In this document: positions 1 through 15,100 of the stretch, in pieces
Layout of the letters: every line of letters starts with the position of its first letter
Position numbering within the stretch: the stretch's first letter is position 1
Source of the DNA: Ditylenchus dipsaci
Taxonomy: Eukaryota > Nematoda > Chromadorea > Rhabditida > Anguinidae
Direction of reading: 5' to 3'
NCBI GenBank assembly: GCA_004194705.1
Contig: SADC01000329.1
Location: 496,001 to 560,000, forward strand
Length of the DNA stretch: 64,000 bases
The notes under the pieces: generated by a model
Databases searched by the model: none
Told to the model about the DNA's origin: nothing
Seen by the model: only the letters and a program-made list of their open reading frames with translations
Position numbers and translations under genes: made by a program

Positions 1-114
1 TTGGCAGCCGCTGCTGCTGTTCACCAACGAGAAAGCCAGCACAGTACTCAGGCTGCGGCCGCTAGATTAGGCATGATGGGTTGCACACCAGCTAATCTCT
101 TCAACATGATGCAG
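1..114 (+). CDS. NR2C receptor exon a (N-terminal A/B region, cut by window edge)
   Basis: The frame is open from base 1 and rich in Ala and Gln, ending ...[10 protein letters not shown] before donor gtagca at 115. It leaves in phase 0, which matches the next exon at 5066. The true start of the gene lies outside the window. Confidence 0.7.
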
Positions 115-3100
115 GTAGCATATTCAGTCTCTACTGGGAAAATAAAAATTCTAACAAATATTCAATTTTTCGATAGTTCCGAAGGTAATGTGTCAGAGTG
201 TGCTTGAATATCATACCAATTTATTATTTATTTGCATTCTTATTGGAAAAACAAAAGAAAACGATATTTAGCTGCCATAAAAATGATAAAAACCATAACT
301 TTCGCAGGATTGGAAGGACAGATCGGATTTTATAATTTGACATTCTGAAAAAAATTAAAATTTTAACACGGCTATATTAGTTTGGAGAACTTCTCAAGAA
401 TGATTTATCCGTATATATTGCACGCGAAATCAATTCAGTTTTCCGATAGCTACAAAGTTAATGTTTCAGGGGAAGCTCGAAAATCATACCAATTTATAAT
501 TTATTTGCATTCTAATTAGAAAAACAAAAAAGGATATTTAGCTGACATTAAAAAAATATGAAACCATAATTTTTGCAGGGTTGGAAGAAGAGGCCAGATT
601 TTTACATTTTGACATTAGACATATTGAAAAAAAAAGCAAAAAAGTTTGAAAAAGCTTTAACAATTCGAAGAAATTTTCGGATTTTTTCGTAAAAAAAGTA
701 ATAATATAAGTATCTTATAGCACAAGTAAAGCAAAATGCAACTTCACTCGCATATTTATCGGTGAACCCGAGAACAATGAAAACGGTGTTACAATATTAC
801 AATAGATATATTACAACTGGACAATAATATACTAGATGATGATTCTATTCTTGAGGAGCATTCTGTAGATCCTGAGTCCATCACAACAGCAGAAGACATG
901 ACTGCAGAGCAGCTAGCTTTTTTGGCTGGGATGACTGGAGCTTTTTATTCCTCATCATCACTGGCTGAGTAGACTGACTGGAGATGTTCCCTGACTGAAA
1001 ATGTTCGAGGTGCGCACCAATCGATCAGCTGGAAAGTTGACTTCTTCACCAGCGAAGTGGGAGCATGGACTAAAGGCGTGAATCGAAACCATATGGAGGG
1101 AGGGAAACCTGTATATAGCGGATGACACATCGGGATATTCTTGCGAGCTTGATCTATCAATACTTCGATGAGCTTGATCATCCAAACCGCTGTTAGCTGT
1201 AAAAGACTTCAAGGCCACGGCCATATCGGATACCGAGTCTGGAGTAATATCCGGAGCATGTATATCTGGAACTTCGACTTCATCTATAAGTTTGGTCAAA
1301 ACTCTTTTAACTGGAGTAGGCTAAAGTGACATAGAATCTATTAGTGCTTGCACTTGTGCAGAAGCCTTAACCACATCTGTGTGGAACTGGATCATACCAG
1401 AGTTTACGATATCCTGCATCGAACCGGAGTGAAGCATTTTATTGTTTGGAATAGATTCCTTTGAATGCGTACTGGAACTAATAACTTAATTATCACTGAC
1501 CTCTTTAGCAGACATCAGAAAGCAGCGAGCTTCAACAACCAGATCCACAATTAGGATGATTATTTTTAAGTTAGACTCGCTGTGTCTAATAAACCTGGGC
1601 GAGAAAATCCTTATTTGAACTTGCTCCATAAATCTAGACATGTTTCAGGCTCGCAATACGTTTCGTACGAAACCTAGTATCTTGAGTGGAAATACCGTTC
1701 GACAGAACGCAACAATCCTTACACATGCGACCTCATACTGGAAATATAGCCGTACCTTCTGGCGTCACTGCGAGTATTATCGTGTAAAAATCATATCCAC
1801 TTGACACCACAGACTAATAAAAACAAATAAAGTTCTTAAAGGGGGGGGGACACTTGGGGGGGGGGGGTTGAGAAATGGGTTTGTCAGCCTAAGAAAAAAC
1901 TCATTGACGGGTTGCAAAAATTTTAAATATAAAATTATTTATGTGATTTCATGATGGGTTTCGCTTTTTGCAATCCTACGGGGTTTTTTCTTATGGTTTT
2001 TTCATCAGGTTGACAAAACCATTTCTCAAAACCCCCCCCCCCCCCCCCCAAGTGTCCCCCCCCTTTAAAGGCTCTGAAGACTATTGGTTGTAAGGAAACT
2101 CCTAAAAACATAATTTTGTTGGACAGTCTGATAGGCTTGAGCATTATTATTCATAACTAATTTAGAATGTTGCTTGGGTTAAAAAGTATCAACGCACCTG
2201 AATTTATTGATGGGTTCTATATTCTAATTTTTCTTTTTAAATCTAAATTCTGGAGAATATCAACGAATTTTAGATTTACAATCATGAATCAAATAATTTT
2301 GTAACCCACTAAAGTGACAAACCACAATGTCAGGTAAACGCCAGACTTTCTTCACAACCCAATAGGAAGGCTCTGAAGACTATTGGGTTGTAAGGAAACT
2401 CTGCATTGCTTTGATATGGACCAAAACAAATATTACGGAAAGAGAATTCTGAAATTGTTGTTCGGTTCCGTTAGCTTCCCCTGAGTAAAAAGTCATTATT
2501 GAGTGCAACAAAATAATATTTATAGGTCGTAAATTTAAGCCTTAAAATTTTTTCAGAATAATTTTTTCATAAGAAAATAACTTTTACGTTCGAGCCTGGG
2601 TACAACACCATCCCTACATAACACCACCCTAAATATAACACCACCCGAAAATGGACCGATATGGTCAGCTTTGACTAAAATTAAGTCAAGTGAACCCTCG
2701 ATATAACACCACCTTAGGGTTGGTGCCTTGTGCGGTGGTGTATCCTATTCCTAATAAAAAAAAATTAGAAAAAACCAACCAGAGCTGCTATATATAACTG
2801 ATAAGTGGGTATAGACCTGTGTAATGACAAAAATACAGAGCAAACGGACTTCAGATTCGTTTGCACTACATAAATTGTTATTTACGTGAAAACACAAATA
2901 AAAAAGCAGGAATAAACCTACAATTTTTTTTAATTGTGCGACGTTTCCAACTGCAGTAGTACTTTTACAGTTTTTTTCTATTTTCAATTCATTATTTGTG
3001 ACCACGTCAATCTCGCAAGTAAACAAGTGACTAACAACGAGATCTGGTTCATTACCCTTCGCCTTAGATTACCACTTTTCCAATAAGCATGCAAAAACAG

Positions 3101-6100
3101 CGGAAATATTAAGCAAAAAGTGTACTTTCTCGGCGCAAAAGTCACACTCTTTCTTAGAAATCTGCTTTTTTAAAAAAAGCAAAAAGGGGTAGCAGGAAAG
3201 GTTGAAAAGGCAATACTAGGCACAAATCATAGGTCTCACACACACCCCGAGTTCACGGTGATGGGAATTAGCTGTGGTGCCTGACTCAGAGGTGACTTAA
3301 GCTTAGGCAGTCAGCCCCCAAGCATGTGAATCACACTAAGGCTACAATTAGCAAGTGTAAAAAACTAAATAAGGTTATGTACTATGCAGCAGTTCATTTT
3401 ATACTGTTAAAGTTTTTTTTCGCTGAAATGACTAGAGTAATTTTTGTTATTTGTTTTTTTCTTGTTTGTGTTGAGACTGTGTGACTAACTTATTTTTAAG
3501 AGTATTGTTTTTAAAAATAAACAAATTTTGTATGGCGAAGTTTGCATAATCTATCCTTAAAATTTAAAAAATCGAATTAGTTTGAAAAAAATTCAAATCG
3601 ACTGTGTGGTATCAACATCAGTTACCCCAATCAGTTGCTTTAGCATACCAACAAGACTTTTATTAACGGTTTAAAATTTTATTGCATGGATCCAAGTTTG
3701 CAAGAGGGTGAAACTTGTGAATAGTGCGCATCTCAGAGGAATTGGTAATTCTTTTTCCCCGTAGATTTTGAATGCTCGTAGATTGCTCGCTTTTGCACGT
3801 ATAATAGTTATTGTCCATGGATTTTACAATTTTGCTGAAATTCAAATTGTATGATCAGAAAATGACTTGGAGAATCCCATCTTTATTGAGGTTCAATAAA
3901 GTGTCTTAAAGGTCTTGAAATTTTGTCGAAAATTCAATTGAGCGCATCAGAACGTTACTATGATCGTCAATATACTAGGAGCAAAAACAATTATCCGTTT
4001 CAAACAAACTGGAACTACAGGACTTTTTCGCCCGTTAAAATGAAACCCATACAAAAAATATAAAATAAAAAATCTGAGAATATTTTCACCCTCAAGTTGA
4101 GAATTGTGTGCATGGACCACATTGGTCAAAGCGTTTAGCGGTCTGTCGCCTAGTGTCTCAGCAGCTCGATTAAGGTCGACACTGGAAAATATCGTCTGTA
4201 AGATTAAAAGTGACGTCTTTTTTTCTTTCAGTCAAAGAAGTGAATATCTAAACAATTTTTTCAAAGTAATAACACTAACAGGTAGCCTTGCGACTCTTTT
4301 TTCTAACGACTTATCATTTGTTGCAACATATTTGCAAAATGTAGGACGAAAACGTAAAAGAAGGGATCAAATTATTTTTCCGACTTGCTTCACATTTCGA
4401 CGTTTTTGTGCTAAATTTTGCAAAGCTGTTGCAGCAAATAATACGCCGTTGGAAACTAGAATCACAGGGCTACCTGATAATATTATTTCGAGAAAAATTG
4501 TTTATTTACCTGTCACTTTTCAACTTTTCTTTCTAAAAGTAAAAAAAGACGGCACTCTTCAGCCAAAAGACGACATTTTTTAGTTTCGACCCTCAAAAAA
4601 TATGTCATTTTAAAGCTGAGATAAGTATAGTGCTAGATTCTCCTACTTTTCCCTGAACACGCTTTATGAGAGCCGAACCAAGGCTGACAAATGTAACATG
4701 ACCTTTTTGTGGACAAGGCCTAGGTTTCCGTAAGAAACAATAATTCCGAGGAGGAAAAGCGACTAATAACCAACTCGTTGGCAGGAAAAACGCGATCTTG
4801 TCCCTCTAACACGATCCTTTCGTATTTAACGTTTAAAAATATTATTTCGTGAAAATATAAAGATGGGGTGTGAGTATTTCTTGTTGCTTACTCCCTGCTG
4901 CTAGAGCAAAAAATGCAGCCCATACTGCTTCGAAGAAGAATAAAAATAAAGATTTTCTTGAAAAAGTCTAAAACTTATAAACCCCCATACAAATAAAGCT
5001 TAATTATTTGTGGCAACATAACTGCTTCTGCAAATTATCACTGATAACTGTTGATTTTTTTTCAGGCAGTCGCAGCCAACAATTTCCTGTTGAGGCAGCA
5101 ACAGGCAGCAGCAGTAGCTTCTAAACAACAGCAAGACACTTCTGGCAGCTCAACATTGGGAGGACCGGGTGGCAATATGCAAGGAGGATTGGCCAGTGGT
5201 CCACCACCCACACTAATGTCCAGCTTCATGCAGCAACTCCAAGCCATCGGTCAACATCAACAGTTGCATGGCAATCAAACGGTGGATATTTTTTAGCCTT
5301 TTCAGAATAACGCATATTTTCTCATAATGAGCAACCCTTTGGTCTGATATCTCCTCCCTTAGTTCACCAATTTTTTTCGAAGCCACCTAGCCCATTTTTC
5401 TAGACTACTAATTGTTAGGTCAACACGCTCTCCACCTGATTGGCGCCACCCTTGCTACTGATCGACTTGTGCTGCTATCAGCTGCAGCAGTGTCAAGGGG
5501 GTGTGTGTAGGCAACAATTGAGTTGACTAGTTGCCCTCCTGATAACCATTTTTGAAATGTGAGGTGTGGGTGGGTGGTGGCAAGCACTTTCAATGAAAAG
5601 CCCTTCACAGACATTTTGCTTATTGTTTTGATCACTTTTTTGGTTAATTGCCCTTTTTGTTATTTGTTGGATGGTAATCGGACAATGTGTGTTTTGAGCC
5701 ATATTCTAAAACGTGTGGCATTGAATTTTTTGCTTGGAATTAGCATTTTCGTTGGCAGAATTTTCAAGTTTGGCCGCAGGTCTGATAAAATTATAGTTGA
5801 ACTAATGTTTCTAAATACGTAAAAAAAAATTTAAATTGTAAAAATTTTGTCTAACTTTTTGAAAGTCTGTCATTCAAGGCAATAAATCAAATTCTGGTAA
5901 CAAAAATTTTCTTTTGAAAAAGGGTCATCTAAAAATTTTAAATATAAGACCGAAATTAAATATATCCGCATTCCATGACCAAATTAAATATAGCCCTTCT
6001 AAAACCCATAGTTTTTCACACCCCTTATTACAAGAGTGCGAACTACTTTTTGAAAAAGTTTCACCAAACTTTTTGACCATTTTTTTTAGCTTCCGAGAAA

Positions 6101-9100
6101 TAATTTTTTGTGAATTTATTGCAGTTTGCCTAAAATGCACGCTAACCTTTGAAAAAATGCCAACTCATTTTTGGAAACAAGAAGTGAGGGGGCATTTTTG
6201 GTTGTTTTCGGTTATCCGGGAAACATTTTGTAAAGTCGAATTTTATTTCATTTCCATACTCCTAACATAACAATAACTAATCACATCGACGTTTTACGTT
6301 CATATAAGTCAATAATCTATACGAGAAGCTCTTTAAAAGAATCTTTGTCTTTTAAATTTGTCTTTGAAAAAATGCTTAATTAATTGAAGAAGTAATCTTC
6401 CGTGGATAATCGAAAAGAACCGCATTTTTCTTTGGATAACTGAAATATAAAAACTCAAATTAAAACAAATCTAAAAAATTTCAGTATTAAATATCATGTT
6501 CAATATTTTTCATAAATTTTTTATCATGCTTCTTCTATAATTTTATTGTAGGCAGTCCTTCGATAAATAAAGCATGGACATTAGATAGCAAAATCTGATA
6601 GCCCCCAATAATATTCCTAAGAAAACCACAAGCTGGAGGAGTGCAGGAATGGATCTGCATATTTTTAAAATCCAAGGCGCAATTCCTCCTACCCTGTGAC
6701 TACTATTATTTTCGGGATGTGGGACTTATATTCACAGTTAATTTATATTTAATGAAAAAGTGGATAAACTTCCCACGGGGACTTACTATAGGGAATATGG
6801 TAACCTATTGCTAAACGGTAGCCGATACTAGAAATGGTTGATTTGTCAAGGCAATAAACTTCCATTTAGAATCAGTGATGTGCGCAGCTCCGCTCTTGGC
6901 TCCGAGCCAAGAGCCAGAGCAGAAGCCAAAATTTTCGGCATCACATCACTTGTTAGAATCCATATATTAATGTTACGAACAATGACCAATCACTTGTCGC
7001 AGACAGTACACAGAAGTAACTTATTTCTATATTTATTCAAATTACAAAAATATTTGGGTTGCAGAGATACAGGCTACTTTTGAAATAATAGTATTCCTTG
7101 AGACCTCAATGTGTCGTCATACAGCCAACTTTTCACATAATTCGCTTCTTTTTTCAAAATATAGGTGCCCTACATGGAAAGCCTTGGGTTGCTAGTGCAT
7201 CTACTGAATCTTAAATATGCTTTGGCGCCCCTGTTTTTTTCGGAAGTCAGCTTGATCACCCCTGCTGTTTTATTCGAAAAACACAAAATGAGGACCAAGG
7301 CATGTTTTGGACACATAAAGTGCACTAGTGCCGGTTCCAGTCGTATTACCAAAACTATCGTCATTGTGAAGCAAGCAGTTATCTTGAAATATCCGTTCTT
7401 AATCTCCATCCTGTAGATCCTACATCAAAAATATCCAGCACATTATCTCATTCCTTTAGTTTTTGTCATTAGGGATCTATAACTGCCGGATACAATTTTT
7501 CACAGCTTTTTCGGCCCACAGGAAAGTTTTTTTGGCAACTTGTGGATCGATTCGATTTGCTTTTCAAAAATGTGTGCATGTGCAAAATCTATTGCTGTTT
7601 ATGTTTCACAATTTCCATCTGCCTACTAACACTACAAATAATTTATGCCTGATTATTTCAACAACTGACCCTTTAACTGGGTCATTCTATTTAGTATTTG
7701 TTAAATCTTTTATATTTTTACAAAAATTGTTTTTAAAGGTCTCTTTCAAATCAGTCGACCAAAAATGTGCTTCAATTTTTTCTGTTGATAAAATTTTATT
7801 ATCTTACTTATTTTTTCATTCTTATCGCAAAACTTGTAAGTCTACACTCAAAGCTCTTGTGATACATACCGTATTTACTCTAATAGTAGCCCATGGGGCT
7901 ACTAATTTTCAATCACCCTTTTTGAGGGGCTACAATTGAAGGGGGCAAAATCGGCCTTAATAGGCCGATTTTCAGGGGCGGGGGGGGGGGCTACTATTTT
8001 TCGGGTCGTAGCCTTTAGGCCCTTTTTCCACTTTTTGGCGTTCTGCCCTATGTTCTGTTTTAGCCACTTATGACTTATTTTTTTCAAGCCATTTTGTAGT
8101 GCGTAAGACTTTTTTCAGTCCCGGCTAACGTGCGCTGGTCTACCCTGAGCCTAAGCCTAAGTTAAAAAAAAGGCCTAACTGGCTAAAACAGAACATAGGG
8201 CAGAACGCCAAAAAGTGGAAAAGGGGCCTAACGCCTCTACGCCCTATTTTTCAACCTCCTCCTAGGGGGGGGCTACTATTAGAGTAAATAAGGTAACTTT
8301 GTTTGGCACTCATATCTGCCCATATATTTTACCATAAATGTGTTTTGCGTTAAGTTCCCCAGACAATGGCGGGTTCCAAATCCATAGACACAAAAAGTTT
8401 GTAAGCAATTTTTGAGAATATACAAAAATCGCGGACCTAATTTGATGACTGTGGGTCATAAATAACCCCTCCCCCGAAATGGTTCATAAATAACCGTCTT
8501 TGGTACGGCCTAACCGGCGCTGGCTAACCGAAGCCTAAGAAATTTTTTATTTTGAAATCTCAAAAAAGCAGGTCTCAAAAACAATATATTTGCACTTTTT
8601 GATTATTTTATGCAAAAAAATTATTGGTATTGAAACATGGAAAAAATTTTGCCTTGGTCCCCCAAGCTGATTTGCTGGTGGGGGTCAAAGTTAATTGAGA
8701 GGTGGGGGTAAAGGTAAAGTGCTCCAAATTTTTTTACTTTATAAAGCCTACCAAGGTTGTTAAGACATACCAAGGGTAATTGTCCGCTGCGCTGCTAAAG
8801 ACTAGCACATTTATGTTATTATACATTTATGTACCCCCATCCCTTGCAATGTGGAGTGGTATGTCTTAACCACTTTTAAACCATAGTAGCAACCCTTGTT
8901 AACCCTAGAAAGTGAAAACCTTATGAATTCTATCACTTTTGCATTCATATGCTTTAAAAAAGGCTAAAATCTAGTCAAAAACACCTTAAAAAGGTCATAT
9001 ATCCTTGAGGGATTAGGAGCAAAATTTTTTTGACAAATTTCAATTTTTTTATCCGAAAGTGTTTAGAAATCCTTTTTTTATATTCTTAAGTAGAAAAAAT

Positions 9101-12100
9101 GAGTTCGGGAAGTGATTTTGGGTCATCTTGAACAAGAAAAAATCGAAAAATGAAGGTGTGGTGTAAACGACATAAGTACCAAAATTTTGCTGTAAGAAGG
9201 CTAGAAAAGCAATTTAAAGGACCATGAAACTTGATAAGCACAGCAATTTGCGGAATTCGAATTCGTGCGGGACCACCCTAATTTTGTCCATTATGTTTTT
9301 GAATTACCGTATTTCCTCTAATAGAAGCCCCCCTCCTATTATAAGCCCCCCCCTCTAATATAAGCCCCCCCTAGAGGTCATCCAAGATATAAAAGCCCCC
9401 CCCTCTAATATAACGCCCCCCCCCCTCACAGGTGGGTATCCTAAAAATGTAAGCCCCCTCCTTTTATATAGACCCAGAATCAATTTTTTTTTGATAAATA
9501 AGTATTGCTAAAGGCGGTAAAAGATGCAAATCAGGTCTTTATGTATTTGCCAAGCATATCTTTCAAAGTGGACCGTTGGAATACTGGTGAATGAGTGAAT
9601 CTCAAAGCAAAGCTACATCGAGGCAGGTACTATTTTAGCGCGTACTTTGTTGGTTAAAAAAGTTGCTTTATGGTAATCATCGGCAGAAAATCAGCAATAA
9701 AGGATAAGAAGTGACGTCGGTTTATCTAAGCTTTTTTAAAAAGTACAAGGTGAGTCAAGAAACTTGAACGGGCGACGGTGAATTCGGCGACAGTAAATTC
9801 GCCGACAGGTAAATTCGCCGACAACTCTTGAATATTAAAAGAAGCGTCTCGTTATAGTGGTTGATTAGAGATGCGCACACTCACTCACCTCAGAGATGAA
9901 TCCGCCAAGACTCTTGATGAAAATGAATATAGAGGGACTTTTTACGCAGCCCCATGTTGAAAAACATGGTAAAAACAGTGAAATAGTCAAAGTAATCGAA
10001 TTTAAGAGTTGTCGGCGAATTTACCTAGTGCCAACATTGAACACTTTTAATAGGCCATAACTTTTTGTCTAGGTCAAATTCCGAAATTCTGTGAACGCAG
10101 AATGACTTAATTTTTCACAGGAATTTGTTTGGTATATAATGTGAAAAACACGATTTTTGCTTGGTCCCCAAATTTGCTTGGCCTTGGCCATCCGGAGGCT
10201 ATCCTCAGATATTAGCTTGGCTTCGCTGCAAAATTAAGATAATTTGCTGTGAAATTGCAATACGCACAAAATAAATGCAGGAAGAACGCCTCCGAGAGAA
10301 ACGGTGTTTATAGGAAAAAATGGTTTTGATGTTTAAACGCTGTTTTAACAATGTTATGTGAAAAATTAGAAGCGATCATAGGATGGCGAAAAAAATTATG
10401 ACTCGAAATTTTCTCCGCGCCTTCAGCGCGGCGAGTTCAAAAAATAAAAGCCCTCCCCCTCTAATACAAGCCCCCCCCTGGAGGGCATCCATAAAATAGA
10501 AGCCCGGGGCTTCTATTAGAGGAAATACGGTAATTGTTGAAAAAATATAATGTCTTATATTCCAAACATTAATTTAGGAATATTTGAAAGTTTGATAAGA
10601 ATCAATATACAAATAAAAATATTTAGTAAGACCATTTTTATTCGCTAGACCAATATTTCTTGGCTTCTGACACTTTCCGCATCATAGTTAACGTCATCAC
10701 CATCCAGTCTTAGAGTAGCCATATTGACAGCTACCACACTTTTTCGGCCTAGTTGTGATATTGTGGGTTTGTAGAAAAATTTGGAAGGGATGGTCTCAAT
10801 GGGTTCTTGTCTTGATTGTTCAAATTTTCCAGTGTCCAATAAGATTTGTGAGAAACTACTGTAGTAGGATCTTGCAACGATAGCATTTCTGGATAGTAGC
10901 GTCGATAAATGCCTAAACATTTAGACAACCACTTTTAGAGCATTTAGGGCCTACTGGAAAAAAAGTAAAATGCTTAAGTTTTGGTGTCTATGGATTCGTC
11001 ACCGCCTGGGGAACTGAAAAATATCGTCGAGTGAAATTTTTCAGTAAAAGCTATAGACAAAAATGAGTGTCGAATAAAGTTGTGTCATACAAAGGCCATG
11101 AGGGCTATAGAACTGAATCAAGGATTTTCTTTTTCGGGAGTTGAAAAAAATTATACACAGTTAATTAGAGCATGTGCGCTGATCTCAAATAGGATATTTA
11201 TGGCTACAATAAGTCGAAAGTACAAAAAATAGCTAAATTGAGGTAAAAATTTTGGAGAATAATTAGGCAAACACACAAACAAATTAGCCAACTCAAATAA
11301 TTTGAGTCAAATTGTCCACTTCTCTTGATTTTCGATTTAAACTTTGAGTTTTTGCAGAAGAAATTCTGTTCATAATTACTAAAAAAAGTTAAAGAAAATA
11401 AAAGTGTTTGTGTGTATGTATCAGGTGTACCAAAAGAGTGGGAATGTAATTAGTGTAAGCAGGCCAGGGGAAGTAAGACTTAAATAATTTTAACATTTCC
11501 CAGAAAACTTAGTTCTGGGGATCTAATTATGAGCCGAGAGTAAGGGGGGGGGACAACCTATGAGTAGTCAAACACTCTAAGCTTGCACCTTCTTGATGCT
11601 TTTCTTTGTATCATTGACCGTTTTTTTTACAAAAAATCTTTTAGTTTTGTTATTGGCGAACTGTCAGAACGTCGGATAATTTTGATCACGACATCAAAAT
11701 GATTTTGCACTTTCTGATGTTTTTAAAATTTGAAATTTTTTTGTTTCAGTTTCAAATAGCTTTTTCAAAGAAAAAATTCAATACGTGAGACCTTCAAAAA
11801 ATTTTGCATGAATAAAATTAATGACTTTTATAATTTTTTAATATTTCTTTGTAGTGCGAATTTGAAACCCTAGAGATTTTTTTTTGTTTGGAACCCATCG
11901 GAAACTTAGTCCTATTCGGTTAGTTACTGAGTAACTAACACCAAGATGGCTCAAGTAGCTGCCCGTCAAAACTATAGTTTATTTTTCTAATCTTTTAATC
12001 CATTTCAACTGGCATCTGAACCATATCGCTTTTCTCAATCCTCAAACATCAAGCCCTGAGTATCACAACGAAATCTGTTACAGTTTAATTTTGCCGAAAA

Positions 12101-15100
12101 AGAAGAAATTTTCAGGCGAATATCACTGGAATTCAAAATGTTGCCTAGAAAAATATATTGCCTGTTTGATACAGTCAAACCTCTTTAACCCGACACCCCA
12201 GTAGACCGGCCTCTGGGTTATCGAGGTGTAGAGATATACGGGGTGTCGTTTTCTTTATAGTTTCGAGTACCTGGCCAAATCAAGTGTCAACAGGGTACCG
12301 TATTATTGGGTTTAAGAGGTTTGACTGCAGTGGGAATTAGGTATCCAAACTTTATTTTCCGCCAAAAATTTAGTCCTGAGTCTGATAATCTCCAAATTAT
12401 AGCCAATTTATTTCACGCCAACCACCAGAAATGTGACTATCCCTCATTGTGTCACTGACTGGCCACTAAAAACTTCGCTCTCAAATATGTTTATTGATTT
12501 TTCAAAGGACTTTAAATTGTGGCTCAAGCAATCAAATCAACTATTTCCCCTTTTCAAAAGAAGATGCAGTAAAAGAAAGAAGAGATTGACCTGTAACTGA
12601 CCTTGGATGACCCTGCCCCACCCCACGCCCCAGCCAGTCGACTGGCATCCCCATTGGCATTGACCTCGCTGTTTACTCTGTCTTTTATCCTTTGCTCTCA
12701 GTCACCCCACAGGAGCTGGTTAACTTAACCTTAACCCCCACACCGTTTCTATGCCATTTTGTAGTTGGTGTGCAGTACACTTTACTTTTGTGAATTAGTG
12801 CATTCGGGATAAGTCGCTTTGTCGACAAGATCAAGAGTCACTTATCGAAATCATCCGCCAAGGTTTCTTGTTCGCAAAATACATTCACCTAGCTCTAACT
12901 TTTCGCGGGTGTGTGTAGTCTTTTTAAAAGCTAATTGTCTGTAAATTCGAAATTTTCATTACACTGACCTGGAACTCGAAGCACGTGAACACCTTCGAGT
13001 TTAAGTTTGAGTTGGGGTTTTTGAGTACATGAACATGTCCTACCTACACTTGAACCCCAGCTCAAACTTTAACTCAAACTCGAAGTACGTGAATAAGCCA
13101 TCAGTTTTTTTTTCATGTGGGCGAATTTTTTCTAATTTTTGCTAGTTTTCATTTTGATGACTCTAAACAAAAAAACTTACAATCATTCTTAATCTGAAAT
13201 CTTTATCTGACAAAACCTTTAATTCCTACACATATTTATTAGCTTCGATTGTTGTGTAACAATAAAAGCAGCTTTGCTAAGTAATTGGAGATTATCTAGC
13301 TTTTTGTTATTTTTTGTGTGGTTATTAACCTTAATAATAGTTGTTGGATAACCCCTGACTTAATAGCTAATTTGTTTCCTAAAATTCATTAGCAAATGCC
13401 GGAGCCCCACTCGATCTTGTCCTCAGTTATTACCACTATTTGTCCTCTCTTTTATATTTGATAACGGCTAAGTGGGCCCATTTTTTGGTAATTAATCATT
13501 TTTGGCTGCATTATTTTCAGCACGCTAATTGAACTTTTTTATAAATTATCTTCGCATTTTGATTTGCTCAAAATACCTTGTTTTGGAGTACCTGTTAACT
13601 TTATGCCTCCCTCGGAAAATGTGTACCTAAGCAAGTCATTCACTTCGAGCCATGTTCGAGCCATTAAAAACTGCACTAGAAACTCTTTATGGGTGACCCA
13701 AGGAATTTTTTCACTTTTTTTAAATAGTGTTTAAACGACTACTAAGTAATTTTTATATGCTTAAAACAAAAAAAAAAAGGCTATTTTCTGACATATTTCG
13801 ACACAAAGATGGAATTTGAAAAAAAAAATTTTGGCCAAATTCGTCTTTTTGCCTTGATCCCGGGGCGCGGGGCTTGGTTGGTTAGAGATGCGCGCACTCA
13901 CTTACCTTAGACATAATTCCGAGCAAGACTCTTGATTAAAAATGCATAAGAGACTCTTTTTGCCAGCTCCAGTGACCAAAACGGGTAGAATACAATAATA
14001 CAAGGTAATTTGCCTTGGTCGCGCAAGGCAAAAAGTCAAGCTTCGGTCAAAGATTTTTTTTCAAAAAATCCATTTTTTGTGTAGAAAAATGTCAGAAAAT
14101 AACTTTTTTATCGTTTTAAGCATATAAAAAATACTTAGGAGTCGTTTAAACACTTTTTAAAATAAGTGAAAAACCCGCATTTCGAGTGATTTGTGTCTGA
14201 GGTATGAGGGTGTGCGCAGCTCAACTCCAAGCCCCCAAGCTCCCGAAGGGGTTTGTTGCATAAAAATAATGTGTTACCATAGTTTCTTTATGAGTAGGCC
14301 CAAGTTAACAAAACTATGCTCAAATCCCATCTTTTTGGTGTTTTGAAGAAAGTCCAGGTACCTTTTTCGTTTATTCAGCTTGGGGGACCAAGGCAATTGG
14401 TCATCTTATGGTCACACTTTTTTTGAAACCCTAACTTTTCAGTGCGAAAAACGTTGGGAAACATATTTTTTTATCGTTTTTAGCGTGTAAAAATCACTTA
14501 GGAGACGTTTGTAACTATTTACATTTAACCAAAAAAGGGGCCCTCAGGTACATATGTGCTGGATAGTGAAGGCTATTTAATAAAATTTGAAATACTTTCA
14601 AAATATTTTGAACCGAATTTTTTGTGAGTCCATAAAACATCCAAGCCATATATGCTCTTATACTATTGTGGAATAGTTTCATTTAACATAAGAGCTTTCT
14701 GGCCCTCTAAAGCAAAGGAAAACAAAAAGGGAGTAATGTCAAAGAAGACATTACTGCATCTCTTTTCCTCCTGTCCTGCAAACAAGTGAAAGGGCAAAGG
14801 GCATCACCGCCCTGCTATAGCTGTCACCAAAAAAGTCACTCAAAAAAGGACTCATATTTCTGTTTGTTGCCTTGCCAAATGTCTTATATTATTAATTATT
14901 AATGATTTCTACATAAAGACTGCTAACATAAGTGATTGTAAAATCTCAGTGGCATGATGGTAGGGCTGACTTCCGATTTTGTTATGAGTTCAAAACCTGG
15001 TTCTAATTGAATATATCCGACTTTCGTGATTTTTCAGAAGTACTTTTTCGATAGATTTTTTTCCTGACACAACCCAACAAACACTTTTTTAGAAAACTCA

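Larger units (their letters stand above)
115..5065 (+). other. NR2C intron a-b
   Basis: Holds two diverged copies of a roughly 270-bp unit (172-350 and 440-620), a broken minus-strand reading frame (945-1641), a G/C-run inverted repeat (1838-2070) and a truncated short element (2600-2745). From about 2750 to 5060 I see only AT-rich sequence with chance ORFs. Confidence 0.6.

Noticed and set aside
4104..4583. 159-codon ORF in receptor intron a-b
   Set aside because: Phe/Lys-rich composition typical of AT-rich chance frames; no motif, and it lies in an intron with no matching splice signals.
5914..6270. 118-codon ORF
   Set aside because: AT-driven open frame, no recognisable features.
7463..7939. 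158-codon ORF
   Set aside because: Composition is dominated by Phe, Leu, Ser and Cys, and it runs into the TA-flanked element at 7869; regarded as chance.
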